Assembly (NCBI RefSeq): GCF_002127325.2
Contig: NC_035435.2
Span: 15,602,002-15,666,001 of the forward strand
Direction: 5' to 3'
DNA length: 64,000 nt
From: Helianthus annuus
Taxonomy: Eukaryota > Streptophyta > Magnoliopsida > Asterales > Asteraceae
Positions 23,786 through 36,663 of this stretch are shown here, piece after piece (position 1 is the first letter of the stretch; the number at the start of each line of letters is the position of its first letter). Position numbers and translations under genes: made by a program. The notes under the pieces are model-generated. The model searched no databases, was not told where the DNA came from, and worked only from the letters and a program-made list of their open reading frames with translations.

Positions 23786-25873
23786 TGTCACACCCCCAAA
23801 ATCCACCATGCGGAGTACCACCGCTTGGAGGCGTGACGTGACCAGGATCGAGCCACCAATCATATTGAACAACGTATTTAAGTAAATAAAACCAACCACA
23901 ATACAATTGGTGACCAAAAGCCAGTTAACCAAGTTTTAATTTAAACAGCGGAAGCATGTAACATATAACAGTCCGTACACCACAACGACTCCTTCCTCGT
24001 GCAAGCTCCAAGCATTTAACGACCTGTAAGGCATGTAACAACGAGTCAACAACAAAGTTGAGTAAATTCACAGTTGGTTGTTTAGTTATAGCATTTGTTT
24101 CGTAAATTATCTGTTCGTTTTGAAAACCATGTATCGTATGAGTTTGCATCGCGGTCTTTCTGACATGTTTGCGAAGATTAGTGGGGGTTTCCCATGTGTT
24201 ACTAGACCACGCGTATCGACTGCTACGAAAATATAAGAGGTGCCCTAAGTCAATGTCTATCAGCATTGACCCTTTGCCCATAGTCCATTAGTACACGCCC
24301 GTCCGACTGGCACGGTGTGAGGTTTGTTAAACCTAATAGCGCTATTAACTAATGACCCGCTCGCCATAGGCCTCGGCGATTAAGTCGATAAATGAGGGAC
24401 TTAAATTGATAGAGTTGATGGTCTTATGATCGTGTACGTAGGTTTTACGTACGTGCCCTTCAATCCGAGGACAGTAAAAAGTAGTTTAATAGTAATGATA
24501 GTACAAGTAGTTAATCAATCCCATTCCCAAACCCCTAGGAATCCCATGCCATAGAAAGAGTGTGAACTCACCTCGGTTTGCTCGGTTAGATTCTCAATAT
24601 AGCTAACAGTCAAGGTCGGTCAATCACGTCCTAGTATGATTTACCAGTTAGTCATTTAGTGGCTTTCAAATAGAACACAAAGTTCCTACACGTATCTATC
24701 ACATAACATGCATCACTTTAACGGTTTATGCCCTCTAAGTTTCCCATACATTCCCCACTCAAAATCAAACATACGATAATGCACATAACATATATAACAT
24801 GTTAGATCATTCACGGATAGCATACCCGACATTTAGACACGCAAGTCACAACTTATCTCAATTCAGCATTTATATTCAAAACCGGCTGTTTTCGGACATT
24901 TAAATAAAATAGTTAAATTATTCCAAAAATTCCCAAATTTTTACAGAATGTCTTAAACGTTCGAAATTTAATTGTGTAAAAATACCGGGGCCCGGTTCAC
25001 TACCAATATTTAATAAAAATTCATCTTCCGGACTGAACTCAGATTTATGTATTTCTGACCACAGTCCACGGAACAATTTATTAAAAATTCATCGAGTGTC
25101 CGATTTACGAAATTCCAGTGGGGTAATTACACATGCATCGGTTGTCATCTACTGTACAAATTTCATGGTCCGATTCTACACAGAATACAAGTTACAACAG
25201 AAAATACAATGCTCATTTATTGCTGTAAAAAACTCAGCCTAAGCTGCTGTTACGAATCGGTTCTTTAAAAATAGTAAACGAAGTCCAAAAATTACGATTC
25301 CGGTGCCATTAGAACCGTATTTCATAATGAAATATTTTAGATTCAAAATATCGGTTTTTCGTTGAGTTTATGACCTGTTTACAGCCAACTGAAGTTGGCT
25401 GTAAAGTATGGACAGATTGCTGTTTTTGGTCTCTAGCTTACTAGTTTGTGTTCGGTTGATCCCGTTAATTATATTTAGTGATCGTAACAATATCCCACAT
25501 CAATATCAACAAGTAAATCAGCAAATACTCAGTACATATCAAAACAACTTCATACTAACACAAGTACATCATGTTTCATCTTCTTGGTTAAACCCTTTTT
25601 AGTGTTCTTGTGAAATAAACATCATTCTACAAATATTAGCCATAAAAGTAAGATAATCAAGGGTTAAACGAGAGCTTACTACTAGCTTATAGCTAGGGTA
25701 GAATCTAGTGAAAAGATGATGAGAAGAGATGATGAAGAAGCAAGAAGCAAAGCTCATCTTGAAGTTCTACAAGCTCAAGCATCTTTGATTCACCTTCAAG
25801 CACCTAAATGAAACTTGAAAATGGAAGAGATGGTTGTGAAATGGTGGTGGTGATGGGCGGTTATGTTGAACCG

Positions 25874-27091
25874 TGATGTACTGCAAAGTACATATGTTTA
25901 TAGTGTATATTTCGGTCAATTTTCAGTCGTTTAGAGTCTAGTTTAGGTTAGAACTGCGATACTGCTGACGTTAAGCTTTGATTTCAGGTCCCGTAGCTCA
26001 AAGTGTTGAAAAACGAGCAAAACCGAGCAGTTTGGAAGAAAATCGGGATTCGTACGAGCAAAACCGAGCAGTTTAGATACTACCTAGATTGGATGATGGT
26101 TTAATTTACTTATGGATCTTTTAACGGTTTTTATTGTTTGATTATGGATTGATTTCTGAAAGTAAAGTGTTCTAGATTTTCTGATTTGGTGCGTGTGCGT
26201 ATTTACTTTTGATTATGGATTGTTTACTGATTCACATAGATTTTAGTGACGGTCTTTATCACATAATAGATCTGTGTTGATTATTTGTATCCTTGCGGGT
26301 TCGGGTGATCTTTGGGTAAATCGGCCGATAGCCTTAGAACCAGTAATTAAAATACAATTAGAAGTAAATATTCTGCTTAACTTGTCGCTGAGAGGCTCGA
26401 GGTAGTTATTAGGTCGCGGTGCAGTATATAGCTAATTTAGATTTTGAGAGAAGTCGACATTAGTTCCCTAATTGCAGTTGTGTCTAGTAAACCAAATCAG
26501 AACCTAGAATTGCCTTAGATTGTCGCGCTGAGAGGTAGATAGTCATATTAGGGCACTTTTAGAATCGTTAGAGGACTGAGAGGAAATCTAACAGTCGGTA
26601 ATCATAACAGCCTTGTAGGGTTTCCTAGGTTTCTTCCTGAGAAGGGTCGGGAAGTCTTAGCATTGAAACACCTTAAGGTTTAGTATTTTACGATCCCGGC
26701 TCCATACAACAATAAAACCGTTAGAAGTCCATTCACAGTTAAACTGGATTCAAGTCTAGGTAGTCCTTAATCTCATCTGAATTAAAACCCTAGTCTTCGT
26801 TCGTACTTTAGTTTAATCTCAATTTAATTGCAATTTTAGGATTTTAGTAAAACCCCCCTTAAAACACAATAATTATTAAGTCGTGTCAGTGTCTAGTCTA
26901 AATAGAGTCGTTAACTTAATTCATTAGATTCCTTGTGGGTTCGACATCCGGACTTACTTTTCTGTGCTAGAGTCGACCGGTACACTTGCCGGTGAGTAGT
27001 TTAGTCAGGTTAAAGAGTCTAGATTTTTATTACTTGAGTCTTAATTTAGGGTAATTTTAGTTTATTTAGTTGAGCTACTTTTTCCACATCA
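25874..27091 (+). repeat. Solo Athila-B LTR with internal deletion
   Basis: It has TGATGTACTG...CCACATCA ends and AACCG on both sides (25869-25873, 27092-27096). It matches the two LTRs of the complete Athila-B but is 1218 bp instead of 1592. The missing block corresponds to about 35078-35470 and includes the GC palindrome. At the junction a copy of gagcaaaaccgagcagttt has been inserted. Confidence 0.9.
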
Positions 27092-27578
27092 AACCGAGAG
27101 AGGGAGAGGAGAGGTGAGGGAGATGGGGTGTGAAGTAAGGTGTGAGATATGAATGAAGACATAAATGATCTTTCAAAGATATGGTCCATACATATAATCT
27201 TACATTCTAATATCTTGTTCACTACAACAAGTAAAATCTAAATAAAATATAAGATATAATCTAGGAAGTATGGCGTAGAGATATGGTGGTGATGGTGACC
27301 GATTGGCTAGGGGGGGGGGTTAAGTGTAAAATTTCATGGTAAGTTTGTAACTAATAGTTAAATTCTAAGTATATAGTTAGATATGTTAGTTAGTAGATAT
27401 TCTAGTGGGTGTTATGGTAGACGGGGATCATGACAAGCCAAGAAATAATTAAACAATGTGTTTGGCAAAAATTTGGTGTCCTGGGTAATGTCCGGTTGTT
27501 CGGTCGGATACTGTTCCGTTAAGTTGTTAAATTGTTCCATAAGGCGTCTTATACATATATTTTTGTAACACAATTAAT

Positions 27579-27906
27579 ATGAAATGATTTGCAAGGATAT
27601 GCACCATACTCATATTCTTACACCTCCATATTTGTTTAGATCTTTAAGCAAGATATCCAATATAATATTAGATTTGGCTGATTTTTGTAAGATATGAAAT
27701 GATTTGCAAGGATATGCACCATACTTATATTCTTACACCTCCATATTTTGTTTAGATCTTTAAGCAAGATATCCAATATAATATTAGATTTGGCTGATTT
27801 TTGTAAGATATGAAATGATTTGCAAGGATATGCACCATACTTATATTCTTACACCTCCATATTTTGTTTAGATCTTTAAGCAAGATATCCAATATAATAT
27901 TAGATT
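27579..27906 (-). repeat. Three tandem ~115-bp repeats in the Tekay-B LTR
   Basis: Copies start at 27579, 27694 and 27810 (atgaaatgatttgcaaggat). The third lacks the gatttttgtaag tail. The same array is in the other LTR at 48600. Confidence 0.9.
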
Positions 27907-28193
27907 GTTTCATATATCTTGGCAACTTTCACAAGCTAAATCAATTAAAATAATAGATCATAATCTAGTTATAAAGATTGTTTCATATATCAGGACCACA
28001 ATTAATTCCTAACACATAGGAAAATATTCAGGACCATTTAGTCAAGTTTTCTGCACAAGCCAAGTACGTTAACAAACACATGTAAGTATATCACAGTAAT
28101 CAGAGAGCAGTTAAATGATTCAGCACAGTCATCAAGCACTTTAATTAACACTAATAAATTGTACGGAATACATGTAAATTGAGGGTTGTCACA

Positions 28194-28206
28194 TTCTCCC
28201 CTTGTT
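28194..28206 (-). promoter_or_regulatory. Polypurine tract of Tekay-B
   Basis: Read on the minus strand, aacaaggggagaa lies directly before the LTR start TGTGACAACC. Confidence 0.75.
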
Positions 28207-28254
28207 AAGAAAATTTCGTCCCGAAATTTAGCACGTGGTTACTGAGGAAGCTAG

Positions 28255-31200
28255 TTAAGTTGCATTGTTTTCCTGATTTTCCTGGGGTGTCACATCATTC
28301 CCCCGTTGATTTGGAATTTCGTCCCGAAATTCTGCGGTAGCTTCAGCCTCAGTAGTGGTTGCATTTTTCTTAAACAGCTGGGGATACTTGAGTTTCATTT
28401 GGTCTTCTTGTTCCCAGGTATACTCTGAGCCACGACGGGAATTCCAACGAACTCGGACGAGAGGTATTCTGGTGTGCTTGAGAATCTTAACGTCTTGATC
28501 CGTAATCTCTACTGGTTCCTCAACGAATCGCAGCTTGTCGTCGATTGTGAGCTCTTTGAGAGGAACTATGAGGGTCTCATCTGACAGACACTTCTTCGGA
28601 TTCGACACATGGAATACGTTGTGAACTCCACTGAGTTCTTCAGGTAGGTTCAGCCTGTAAGCGACTTTGCCAATTCTCTCAATGATCTCGAACGGTCCGA
28701 CATAACGCGGGTTGAGCTTGCCCCGTTTGCCAAATCGGACTACACCTTTCCAAGGTGAGACTTTGAGCAGCACTCGATCCCCAACCTGGAACTTGAGTGG
28801 TTTTCTTCGCTTATCGGCATAGCTTTTCTGACGGTCACGAGCTGCCGCCATTCGCTGTCGTATCTGAGCAATCTTCTCGGTTGTATCTACTACAAGTTCT
28901 GGACCAGTGATTTGACTGTCACCAACTTCTGCCTAACAAAGAGGTGATCGGCACCTTCGTCCATACAATGCCTCAAACGGAGCAGCCTGGATGCTGGTGT
29001 GGTAATTGTTGTTGTATGAAAATTCCACTAACGGGAGATGCTTTTCCAAACCGTTACCAAAATCGATTACACATGCCCTGAGCATGTCTTCAAGGGTTTG
29101 GATGGTGCGTTCTGATTGCCCATCCGTCTGTGGATGATAAGCGGTGCTCATATCTAATCGTGAGCCAAAAGACTTATGCATAGCTTGCCACAGTTCAGAG
29201 GTGAAACGCGTGTCACGATCAGAAATGATGGAGGTTGGCACTCCGTGCCTTGATACCACTTCTTTTAAGTAGATGTCTGCTAGAGTAGAAAACTTATCCG
29301 TTTCTTTGATAGGCAGAAAATGTGCAGACTTGGTCAGTCGATCCACGATCACCCAAATGGTATCATTTCCGCGTTGAGATCTGGGCAGGCCAGTAACGAA
29401 ATCCATGGATATTTGCTCCCATTTCCATTTCGGGATCTCTGGTTGTTGAAGTGGGCCTGATGGTTTCTGGTATTCGACCTTGACTCTAGCACAAGTCAAG
29501 CATTTACTGACGTAAGTCGCTATGCTGGCTTTAATACCAGGCCACCAGTATGTAGTCTTTAGATCGTGGTACATCTTATCCGAACCAGGATGTACTGAAT
29601 AACGAGACTTATGTGCTTCATCCATCACAAGCTCGCGTAAGTCCCCATACAGCGGAACCCAGATGCGTCCGTTAACATAGTAGGCGCCGTTTTCCTTTTG
29701 TTCTAGCCGTTGTCTCGATCCTCGTAGGGACTCAGCCCTGATGTTCTCTGCTTTCAATGCTTCAACCTGAGCATCACGAATCTGAGCTGGAAGGTTGGAT
29801 TGGATGGTAAGCTGTAACGCACGTACACGCCTAGGTATAGTATCCTTCCGGCTGAGAGCATCGACCACAACATTGGCCTTGCCCGGATGATACTTGATCG
29901 CGCATTCATAATCATTCAAGAGTTCTACCCATCGGCGTTGTCGCATATTCAATTCCTTTTGCTTGAAGATATGCTCGAGACTCCTGTGATCGGTGTAAAT
30001 GGTGCACTTGGTACCGTACAGGTAATGTCTCCATATCTTAAGCGCGAAAACAACTGCTCCCAATTCCAAGTCGTGTGTAGTGTAGTTCCTTTCGTGAACC
30101 TTAAGTTGACGTGATGCGTAGGTAATGACCTCGTCACGTTGCATCAACACACAACCAAGTCCTTGGATGGAAGCGTCGTAATAAACCACGAAATCGTCCA
30201 CGCCTTCTGGTAATGAGAGGATAGGTGCGCTACAAAGTCTATCCTTCAAGTGCTGAAACGCAGATTCCTGTGCATCACTCCAATGATAGGTGACACCCTT
30301 CTGAGTTAGTGAAGTGAGAGGTTGCGCAATCTTTGAGAAATCTTTGATGAATCTTCGGTAATATCCTACCAAACCCAAGAATTGGCGGATTTCTGTTGGT
30401 GTACGGGGTGCAGGCCAGTTCTTGATCGAGTCAACCTTGGATGGATCAACATGAATCCCATCCTTGTTTACCACATGGCCCAGAAAATGGACTTCGCGAA
30501 GCCAGAAGTCACATTTCGAAAACTTGGCATACAACTGCTCTTTACGAAGTAGTTCCAGAATAAGCCTCAGGTGTTGCTCGTGTTCCTCCTGACTCTTAGA
30601 ATAGATCAGGATGTCGGCGATGAAGACTATGACAAATTTATCCAAGTAAGGCTTGCACACTCGGTTCATGAGGTCCAAGACCACTGGTGCATTCGTCAGC
30701 CCGAATGGCATAACTAGAAACTCGTAATGGCCGTAACGAGTCCTGAATGCTGTTTTGGAGACGTCCTCCTCTCGGACTCTCAGCTGATGGTAGCCTGACC
30801 TTAGGTCAATCTTAGAATAGAAGCTCGACCCTTGCAACTGGTCGAACAAGTCATCAATGCGTGGAAGAGGATAACGATTCTTCACGGTCACCTTGTTGAG
30901 TTCGCGGTAGTCAATACACATCCTGAAGGTACCGTCTTTCTTCTTTACGAACAACACTGGAGCTCCCCATGGCGAAGAGCTAGGACGTATAAAACCCTTT
31001 TCCAAGAGCTCTTGTAGTTGCGTAGACAGTTCTTCGAGTTCTGATGGAGCAAGTCGATAAGGCACACGAGCTATTGGTGCTGCTCCAGGGGCTAGCTCGA
31101 TTTGAAACTCGACTTGTCGATGAGGCGGAAGGCCAGGTAATTCCTCAGGAAATACCTCGGGAAAGTCACGTACAATAGGAATGTCTTCAATCTTCTTTTC

Positions 31201-31700
31201 TTCCGTGGATGCATCAGTAATGAGGGCTAGGATAGCGGTGTGGCCCTTTCGTAAACACTTCTGGGCTTTAAGGAAAGAGATGATGCCTACAACAGCACCA
31301 CTCTTGTCGCCACGAATCACGAGCGATTCTTTACCAGAACGAGGGATACGGACGATTTTTTTTCCTTGCAAATAATCTCCGCTTGGTGTCGAGATAACCA
31401 ATCCATTCCAATGACAACGTCGAAACTACCCAGAACGATAGGAATAAGATCGATGGAGAAGGTCTGACCAGCTAGGACGAGGTTACAGCCCTTAACTATG
31501 TGTGTGGCTTAGAGACTTTTACCGTTTGCTATTTCTACCGTGTGCTTGGTGTTCAAAAGTGTTGGAGTGCGCTTAAGCATCTGACTAACTAGTATCGGCA
31601 CTCGAATCAAATAAAACAGTAACAAAGGAATCCTCCAGAAGAAACTTACTCGTCACAACGTTGGGATCGTTCCTTGCATCACCCACATGCGAAGGAGGAA
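28255..31700 (-). pseudogene. Tekay-B pol (protease remnant, RT, RNase H, integrase, chromodomain)
   Basis: The open frame runs 31401 to 28933 (822 residues) and covers RT, RNase H and integrase. TAG at 28933-28935 replaces the Trp of the CWAEVG motif seen in Tekay-A. The same frame continues to 28255 with [14 protein letters not shown] and a chromodomain-like end ([17 protein letters not shown]) plus a 35-residue tail. Protease lies at 31402-31700 in broken frames, with DSSAD instead of DSGAD and a stop soon after. The RT motif reads VFIADIL where VFIDDIL is expected, so one catalytic Asp is Ala, and the LTNAP segment has lost a codon. RNase H and integrase catalytic residues look intact. 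Confidence 0.88.
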
Positions 31701-32275
31701 TAATTCACCTAGATCCACGAACTTAGATGAGTTTTCGATTTATCAAGTCGGTAAGCAATCAAGTTCGTAGGAGTTTCCTTAGGTCGTGTGAATGAATTTA
31801 AAAATACGTTTGTGTAATCGTGACGTTCCAAAGAAAGGACGCGAAAACGCATTCGAGAGAGTATAATCACATCATCACGCTCAAGGTTTCAATAGGTGAT
31901 CACCAATGATAGAAATTCGAGCCTTCCAAACCCTCTAATCTAGAGTGAGTTCGCATTAGTATCTGGCGTCACTTTGATAAAGGAATGATGGTTCTGTGTA
32001 AGTCAATAGTAGAAATTAGGCATTGCATTAAGCATAGGTCAGTACAAAGGCTAGCGAAAAGATTTCACATAAGTACGATAAACCATCGTAGGATCAAAGT
32101 GCGACTCTTGTAGTGTAAGGGGGGAAAGGGGTGAGGTAAATGTGTAGTTCGTCGTGTCCGTATATAGGTTGAGTAATCCGTATCGCCATCCTCGAATGTC
32201 CCGAAGACTATTCCATCATTAGGAGGCATCCTCTTGCTAAGTTGGGTATACGAGGGTGTAGATCAAAATAAGATA
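31701..32275 (-). other. Tekay-B gag/protease interval, degenerate
   Basis: Most of gag should lie here, but no capsid or zinc knuckle can be read on the minus strand. The interval is too short for a full gag, so much of it has been deleted. A homopolymer of 12 g lies near 32305, just beyond. Confidence 0.5.
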
Positions 32276-32506
32276 TCAATTAGCTACCCAACAAGGTAAT
32301 GAGGGGGGGGGGGGTAATCTTGTGATCGGTAGAAATCGTGGTGTGGTTGTTAGCGTTTTGTTATATCGGTTGCGGATCGAAGGAACGGGAGGTTGGGCAT
32401 GTTGTCCTCCTGCAGGAACAGCTGCGAGTGCCTTAGCAACTCGTTCGTTGATCAAAGCCGTCAACTGGGCTTGAGTGAGGTTGATACGTCCTCCGCGTCC
32501 GCTCAT
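32276..32506 (-). pseudogene. Tekay-B gag N-terminal stub
   Basis: MSGRGGRIN followed by LTQAQLTALINERVAKALA matches the N terminus of Tekay gag (compare [19 protein letters not shown] in Tekay-A). After about 50 residues homology stops and the frame ends at 32276. The capsid is gone. Confidence 0.7.
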
Positions 32507-32790
32507 GATCTTCATAATGAAGCAACGTAAGTGAGGAAGTGTCACGAAAGTGCGTACGTGTGGGACGACAGGAGAGAGTAAGCACACAAGGTTCAAATAG
32601 CAATTATCACGTTAACTAATGCACAGTGAGAACTATCTAACCGACAATATAGCATATATCAAACCACTTATGGTGTCGAGTCTTGCACGTGGAGCGAAGC
32701 GTCGTTGTGGATCGTTGAGCACTGTACAGGTTATAGTCTGGTTTTATCGAAAAGCTTTTCCTTTTTTAAAACCAAGTTCACTATAACCAA

Positions 32791-32804
32791 TGGCTCTGAT
32801 ACCA
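32791..32804 (-). promoter_or_regulatory. Primer binding site of Tekay-B (initiator tRNA-Met)
   Basis: On the minus strand TGGTATCAGAGCCA follows three bases after the 5' LTR end TGACA and matches the initiator tRNA-Met complement, as in chromoviruses. Confidence 0.9.
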
Positions 32805-34895
32805 ATCTGTCACACCCCCAAAATCCACCATGCGGAGTACCACCGCTTGGAGGCGTGACGTGACCCGGATCGAGCCACCAATCATATTGAACAACGTATT
32901 TAAGTAAATAAAACCAACCACAATACAATTGGTGACCAAAAGCCAGTTAACCAAGTTTTAATTTAAACAGCGGAAGCATGTAACATATAACAGTCCGTAC
33001 ACCACAACGACTCCTTCCTCGTGCAAGCTCCAAGCATTTAACGACCTGTAAGGCATGTAACAACGAGTCAACAACAAAGTTGAGTGAATTCACAGTTGGT
33101 TGTTTAGTTATAGCATTTGTTTCGTAAATTATCTGTTCGTTTTGAAAACCATGTATCGTATGAGTTTGCATCGCGGTCTTTCTGACATGTTTGCGAAGAT
33201 TAGTGGGGGTTTCCCATGTGTTACTAGACCACGCGTATCGACTGCTACGAAAATATAAGAGGTGCCCTTAGTCAATGTCTATCAGCATTGACCCTTTGCC
33301 GATAGTCCATTAGTACACGCCCGTCCGACTGGCATGGTGTGAGGTTTGTTAAACCTAATAGCGCTATTAACTAATGACCCGCTCGCCATAGGCCTCGGCG
33401 ATTAAGTCGATAAATGAGGGACTTAAAGTGATAGAGTTGATGGTCTTATGATCGTGTACGTAGGTTTTACGTACGTGCCCTTCAATCCGAGGACAGTAAA
33501 AAGTAGTTTAATAGTAATGATAGTACAAGTAGTTAATCAATCCCATTCCCAAACCCCTAGGAATCCCATGCCTTAGAAAGAGTGTGAACTCACCTCGGTT
33601 TGCTCGGTTAGATTCTCAATATAGCTAACAGTCAAGGTCGGTCAATCACGTCCTAGTATGATTTACCAGTTAGTCATTTAGTGGCTTTCAAATAGAACAC
33701 AAAGTTCCTACACGTATCTATCACATAACATGCATCACTTTAACGGTTTATGCCCTCTAAGTTTCCCATCCATTCCCCACTCAAAATCAAACATACGATA
33801 ATGCACATAACATATATAACATGTTAGATCATTCACGGATAGCATACCCGACATTTAGACACGCAAGTCACAACTTATCTCAATTCAACATTTATATTCA
33901 AAACCGGCTGTTTTCGGACATTTAAATAAAATAGTTAAATTATTCCAAAAATTCCCAAATTTTTACAGAATGTCTTAAACGTTCGAAATTTAATTGTGTA
34001 AAAATACCGAGGCCCGGTTCACTACCAATATTTTATAAAAATTCATCTTCCGGACTGAACTCAGATTTATGTATTTCTGACCACAGTCCACGGAACAATT
34101 TATTAAAAATTCATCGAGTGTCCGATTTACGAAATTCCAGTGGGGTAATTACACATGCATCGGTTGTCATCTACTGTACAAATTTCATGGTCCGATTCTA
34201 CACAGAATACAAGTTACAACAGAAAATACAATGCTCATTTATTGCTGTAAAAAACTCAGCCTAAGCTGCTGTTACGAATCGGTTCTTTAAAAATAGTAAA
34301 CGAAGTCCAAAAATTACGATTCCGGTGCCATTAGAACCGTATTTCATAATGAAATATTTTAGATTCAAAATATCGGTTTTTCGTTGAGTTTATGACCTGT
34401 TTACAGCCAACTGAAGTTGGCTGTAAAGTATGGACAGATTGCTGTTTTTGGTCTCTAGCTTACTAGTTTGTGTTCGGTTGATCCCGTTAATTATATTTAG
34501 TGATCGTAACAATATCCCACATCAATATCAACAAGTAAATCAGCAAATACTCAGTACATATCAAAACAACTTCATACTAACACAAGTACATCATGTTTCA
34601 TCTTCTTGGTTAAACCCTTTTTAGTGTTCTTGTGAAATAAACATCATTCTACAAATATTAGCCATAAAAGTAAGATAATCAAGGGTTAAACGAGAGCTTA
34701 CTACTAGCTTATAGCTAGGGTAGAATCTAGTGAAAAGATGATGAGAAGAGATGATGAAGAAGCAAGAAGCAAAGCTCATCTTGAAGTTCTACAAGCTCAA
34801 GCATCTTTGATTCACCTTCAAGCACCTAAATGAAACTTGAAAATGGAAGAGATGGTTGTGAAATGGTGGTGGTGATGGGCGGTTATGTTGAACCG

Positions 34896-36487
34896 TGATG
34901 TACTGCAAAGTACATATGTTTATAGTGTATATTTCGGTCAATTTTCAGTCGTTTAGAGTCTAGTTTAGGTTAGAACTGCGATACTGCTGACGTTAAGCTT
35001 TGATTTCAGGTCCCGTAGCTCAAAGTGTTGAAAAACGAGCAAAACCGAGCAGTTTGGAAGAAAATCGGGATTCGTACGCGCGTCGGGAAGAGCCGGAAGC
35101 TGATAAGAATAAAAAAATAAAAAAATATACAATGGAGGCGCCGCGTGACGCGACCCCCCCTAGGCGTCACGCGAGGGGTGTGAAATCCGGAGGAAATTAG
35201 GGTTTTTGTTGGATTGAAGGAAAAGAAACCGGAGACAACTCTGAATACGAATCAAGAAACCCTAGGACGAATTTCGGAGGTGATTTTGAGCATTCTGGAG
35301 TATTTTGCCGAACGGGAATCATCCGGTTGAAGCTTGGATCGTGAGAGTGAAGATCTTTCGGGTTTTATCTCCCGGTGTTCCTTATTTTCGCGTTTTCGAT
35401 ACTTTACGATGAATTCTTGTTTTGAACTTGTTTTGTTTGTTTTGAACATTATGTTTCTTGGCTAGACTTTAGATACTACCTAGATTGGATGATGGTTTAA
35501 TTTACTTATGGATCTTTTAACGGTTTTTATTGTTTGATTATGGATTGATTTCTGAAAGTAAAGTGTTCTAGATTTTCTGATTTGGTGCGTGTGCGTATTT
35601 ACTTTTGATTGTGGATTGTTTACTGATTCACATAGATTTTAGTGACGGTCTTTATCACATAATAGATCTGTGTTGATTATTTGTATCCTTGCGGGTTCGG
35701 GTGATCTTTGGGTAAATCGGCCGATAGCCTTAGAACCAGTAATTAAAATACAATTAGAAGTAAATATTCTGCTTAACTTGTCGCTGAGAGGCTCGAGGTA
35801 GTTATTAGGTCGCGGTGCAGTATATAGCTAATTTAGATTTTGAGAGAAGTCGACATTAGTTCCCTAATTGCAGTTGTGTCTAGTAAACCAAATCAGAACC
35901 TAGAATTGCCTTAGATTGTCGCGCTGAGAGGTAGATAGTCATATTAGGGCACTTTTAGAATCGTTAGAGGACTTAGAGGAAATCTAACAGTCGGTAATCA
36001 TAACAGCCTTGTAGGGTTTCCTAGGTTTCTTCCTGAGAAGGGTCGGGAAGTCTTAGCATTGAAACACCTTAAGGTTTAGTATTTTACGATCCCGGCTCCA
36101 TACAACAATAAAACCGTTAGAAGTCCATTCACAGTTAAACTGGATTCAAGTCTAGGTAGTCCTTAATCTCATCTGAATTAAAACCCTAGTCTTCGTTCGT
36201 ACTTTAGTTTAATCTCAATTTAATTGCAATTTTAGGATTTTAGTAAAACCCCCCTTAAAACACAATAATTATTAAGTCGTGTCAGTGTCTAGTCTAAATA
36301 GAGTCGTTAACGTAATTCATTAGAGTCCTTGTGGGTTCGACATCCGGACTTACTTTTCTGTGCCAGAGTCGACCGGTACACTTGCCGGTGAGTAGTTTAG
36401 TCAGGTTAAAGAGTCTAGATTTTTATTACTTGAGTCTTAATTTAGGGTAATTTTAGTTTATTTAGTTGAGCTACTTTTTCCACATCA
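34896..36487 (+). repeat. 5' LTR of Athila-B
   Basis: It starts TGATGTACTGCAAAGTACAT, a near-palindrome at the terminus, and ends CCACATCA. An inverted GC repeat (cgcgtgacgc ... gcgtcacgcg) lies at 35142-35173. The short ORF there is not a gene. Confidence 0.93.
35142..35173 (+). repeat. GC inverted repeat in the Athila-B LTR
   Basis: Perfect 10-bp arms cgcgtgacgc (35142-35151) and gcgtcacgcg (35164-35173) have GTGAC/GTCAC cores centred exactly 21 bp apart. The same structure is in the 3' LTR at 46766-46797. Related, less perfect pairs lie at 42405-42515 in the spacer after pol. Confidence 0.85.
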
Positions 36488-36493
36488 AGTTTT

Positions 36494-36511
36494 TGGCGCC
36501 GTTGCCGGGGA
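36494..36511 (+). promoter_or_regulatory. Primer binding site of Athila-B (tRNA-Asp)
   Basis: TGGCGCCGTTGCCGGGGA, six bases after the LTR, is complementary to the 3' end of plant tRNA-Asp(GTC), as known for Athila/Tat elements. Confidence 0.92.
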
Positions 36512-36663
36512 CTCTTGGCAATTGCGTTAACTGCTTTGTTTGGATTTCAACTGATATCGTTACGTGCTTTTTGTGTTTTTGTGAGTCGTAGGAGTCCAAG
36601 TACTTTTAGTGTCTTGGTTTTATTGGAGTTGACTTACTTGTTTTATTCTTGGTTTTGCAGTTC

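Larger units (their letters stand above)
23786..28193 (-). repeat. Tekay-B 3' LTR (contains a solo Athila-B LTR)
   Basis: It matches the other LTR throughout. It contains an inverted repeat acagccaact/agttggctgt at 25381-25402, the solo LTR at 25874-27091 and a three-copy tandem array at 27579. The short ORFs in it are not conserved gene candidates. Confidence 0.9.

Noticed and set aside
25408..25602. 64-residue ORF repeated at 34430-34624 with a hydrophobic start
   Set aside because: It is within the Tekay-B LTRs on the strand opposite to the element. Identity between copies reflects LTR identity, not selection.
27311..27319. Poly-g runs (also near 32305 and 48331) as functional G-tracts
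   Set aside because: They vary in length between the two LTR copies and look like ordinary or error-prone homopolymers.
36494..36511. tRNA-Asp gene fragment
   Set aside because: Only the last 18 bases match, directly after an LTR. It is a primer binding site, as is 58976-58993.
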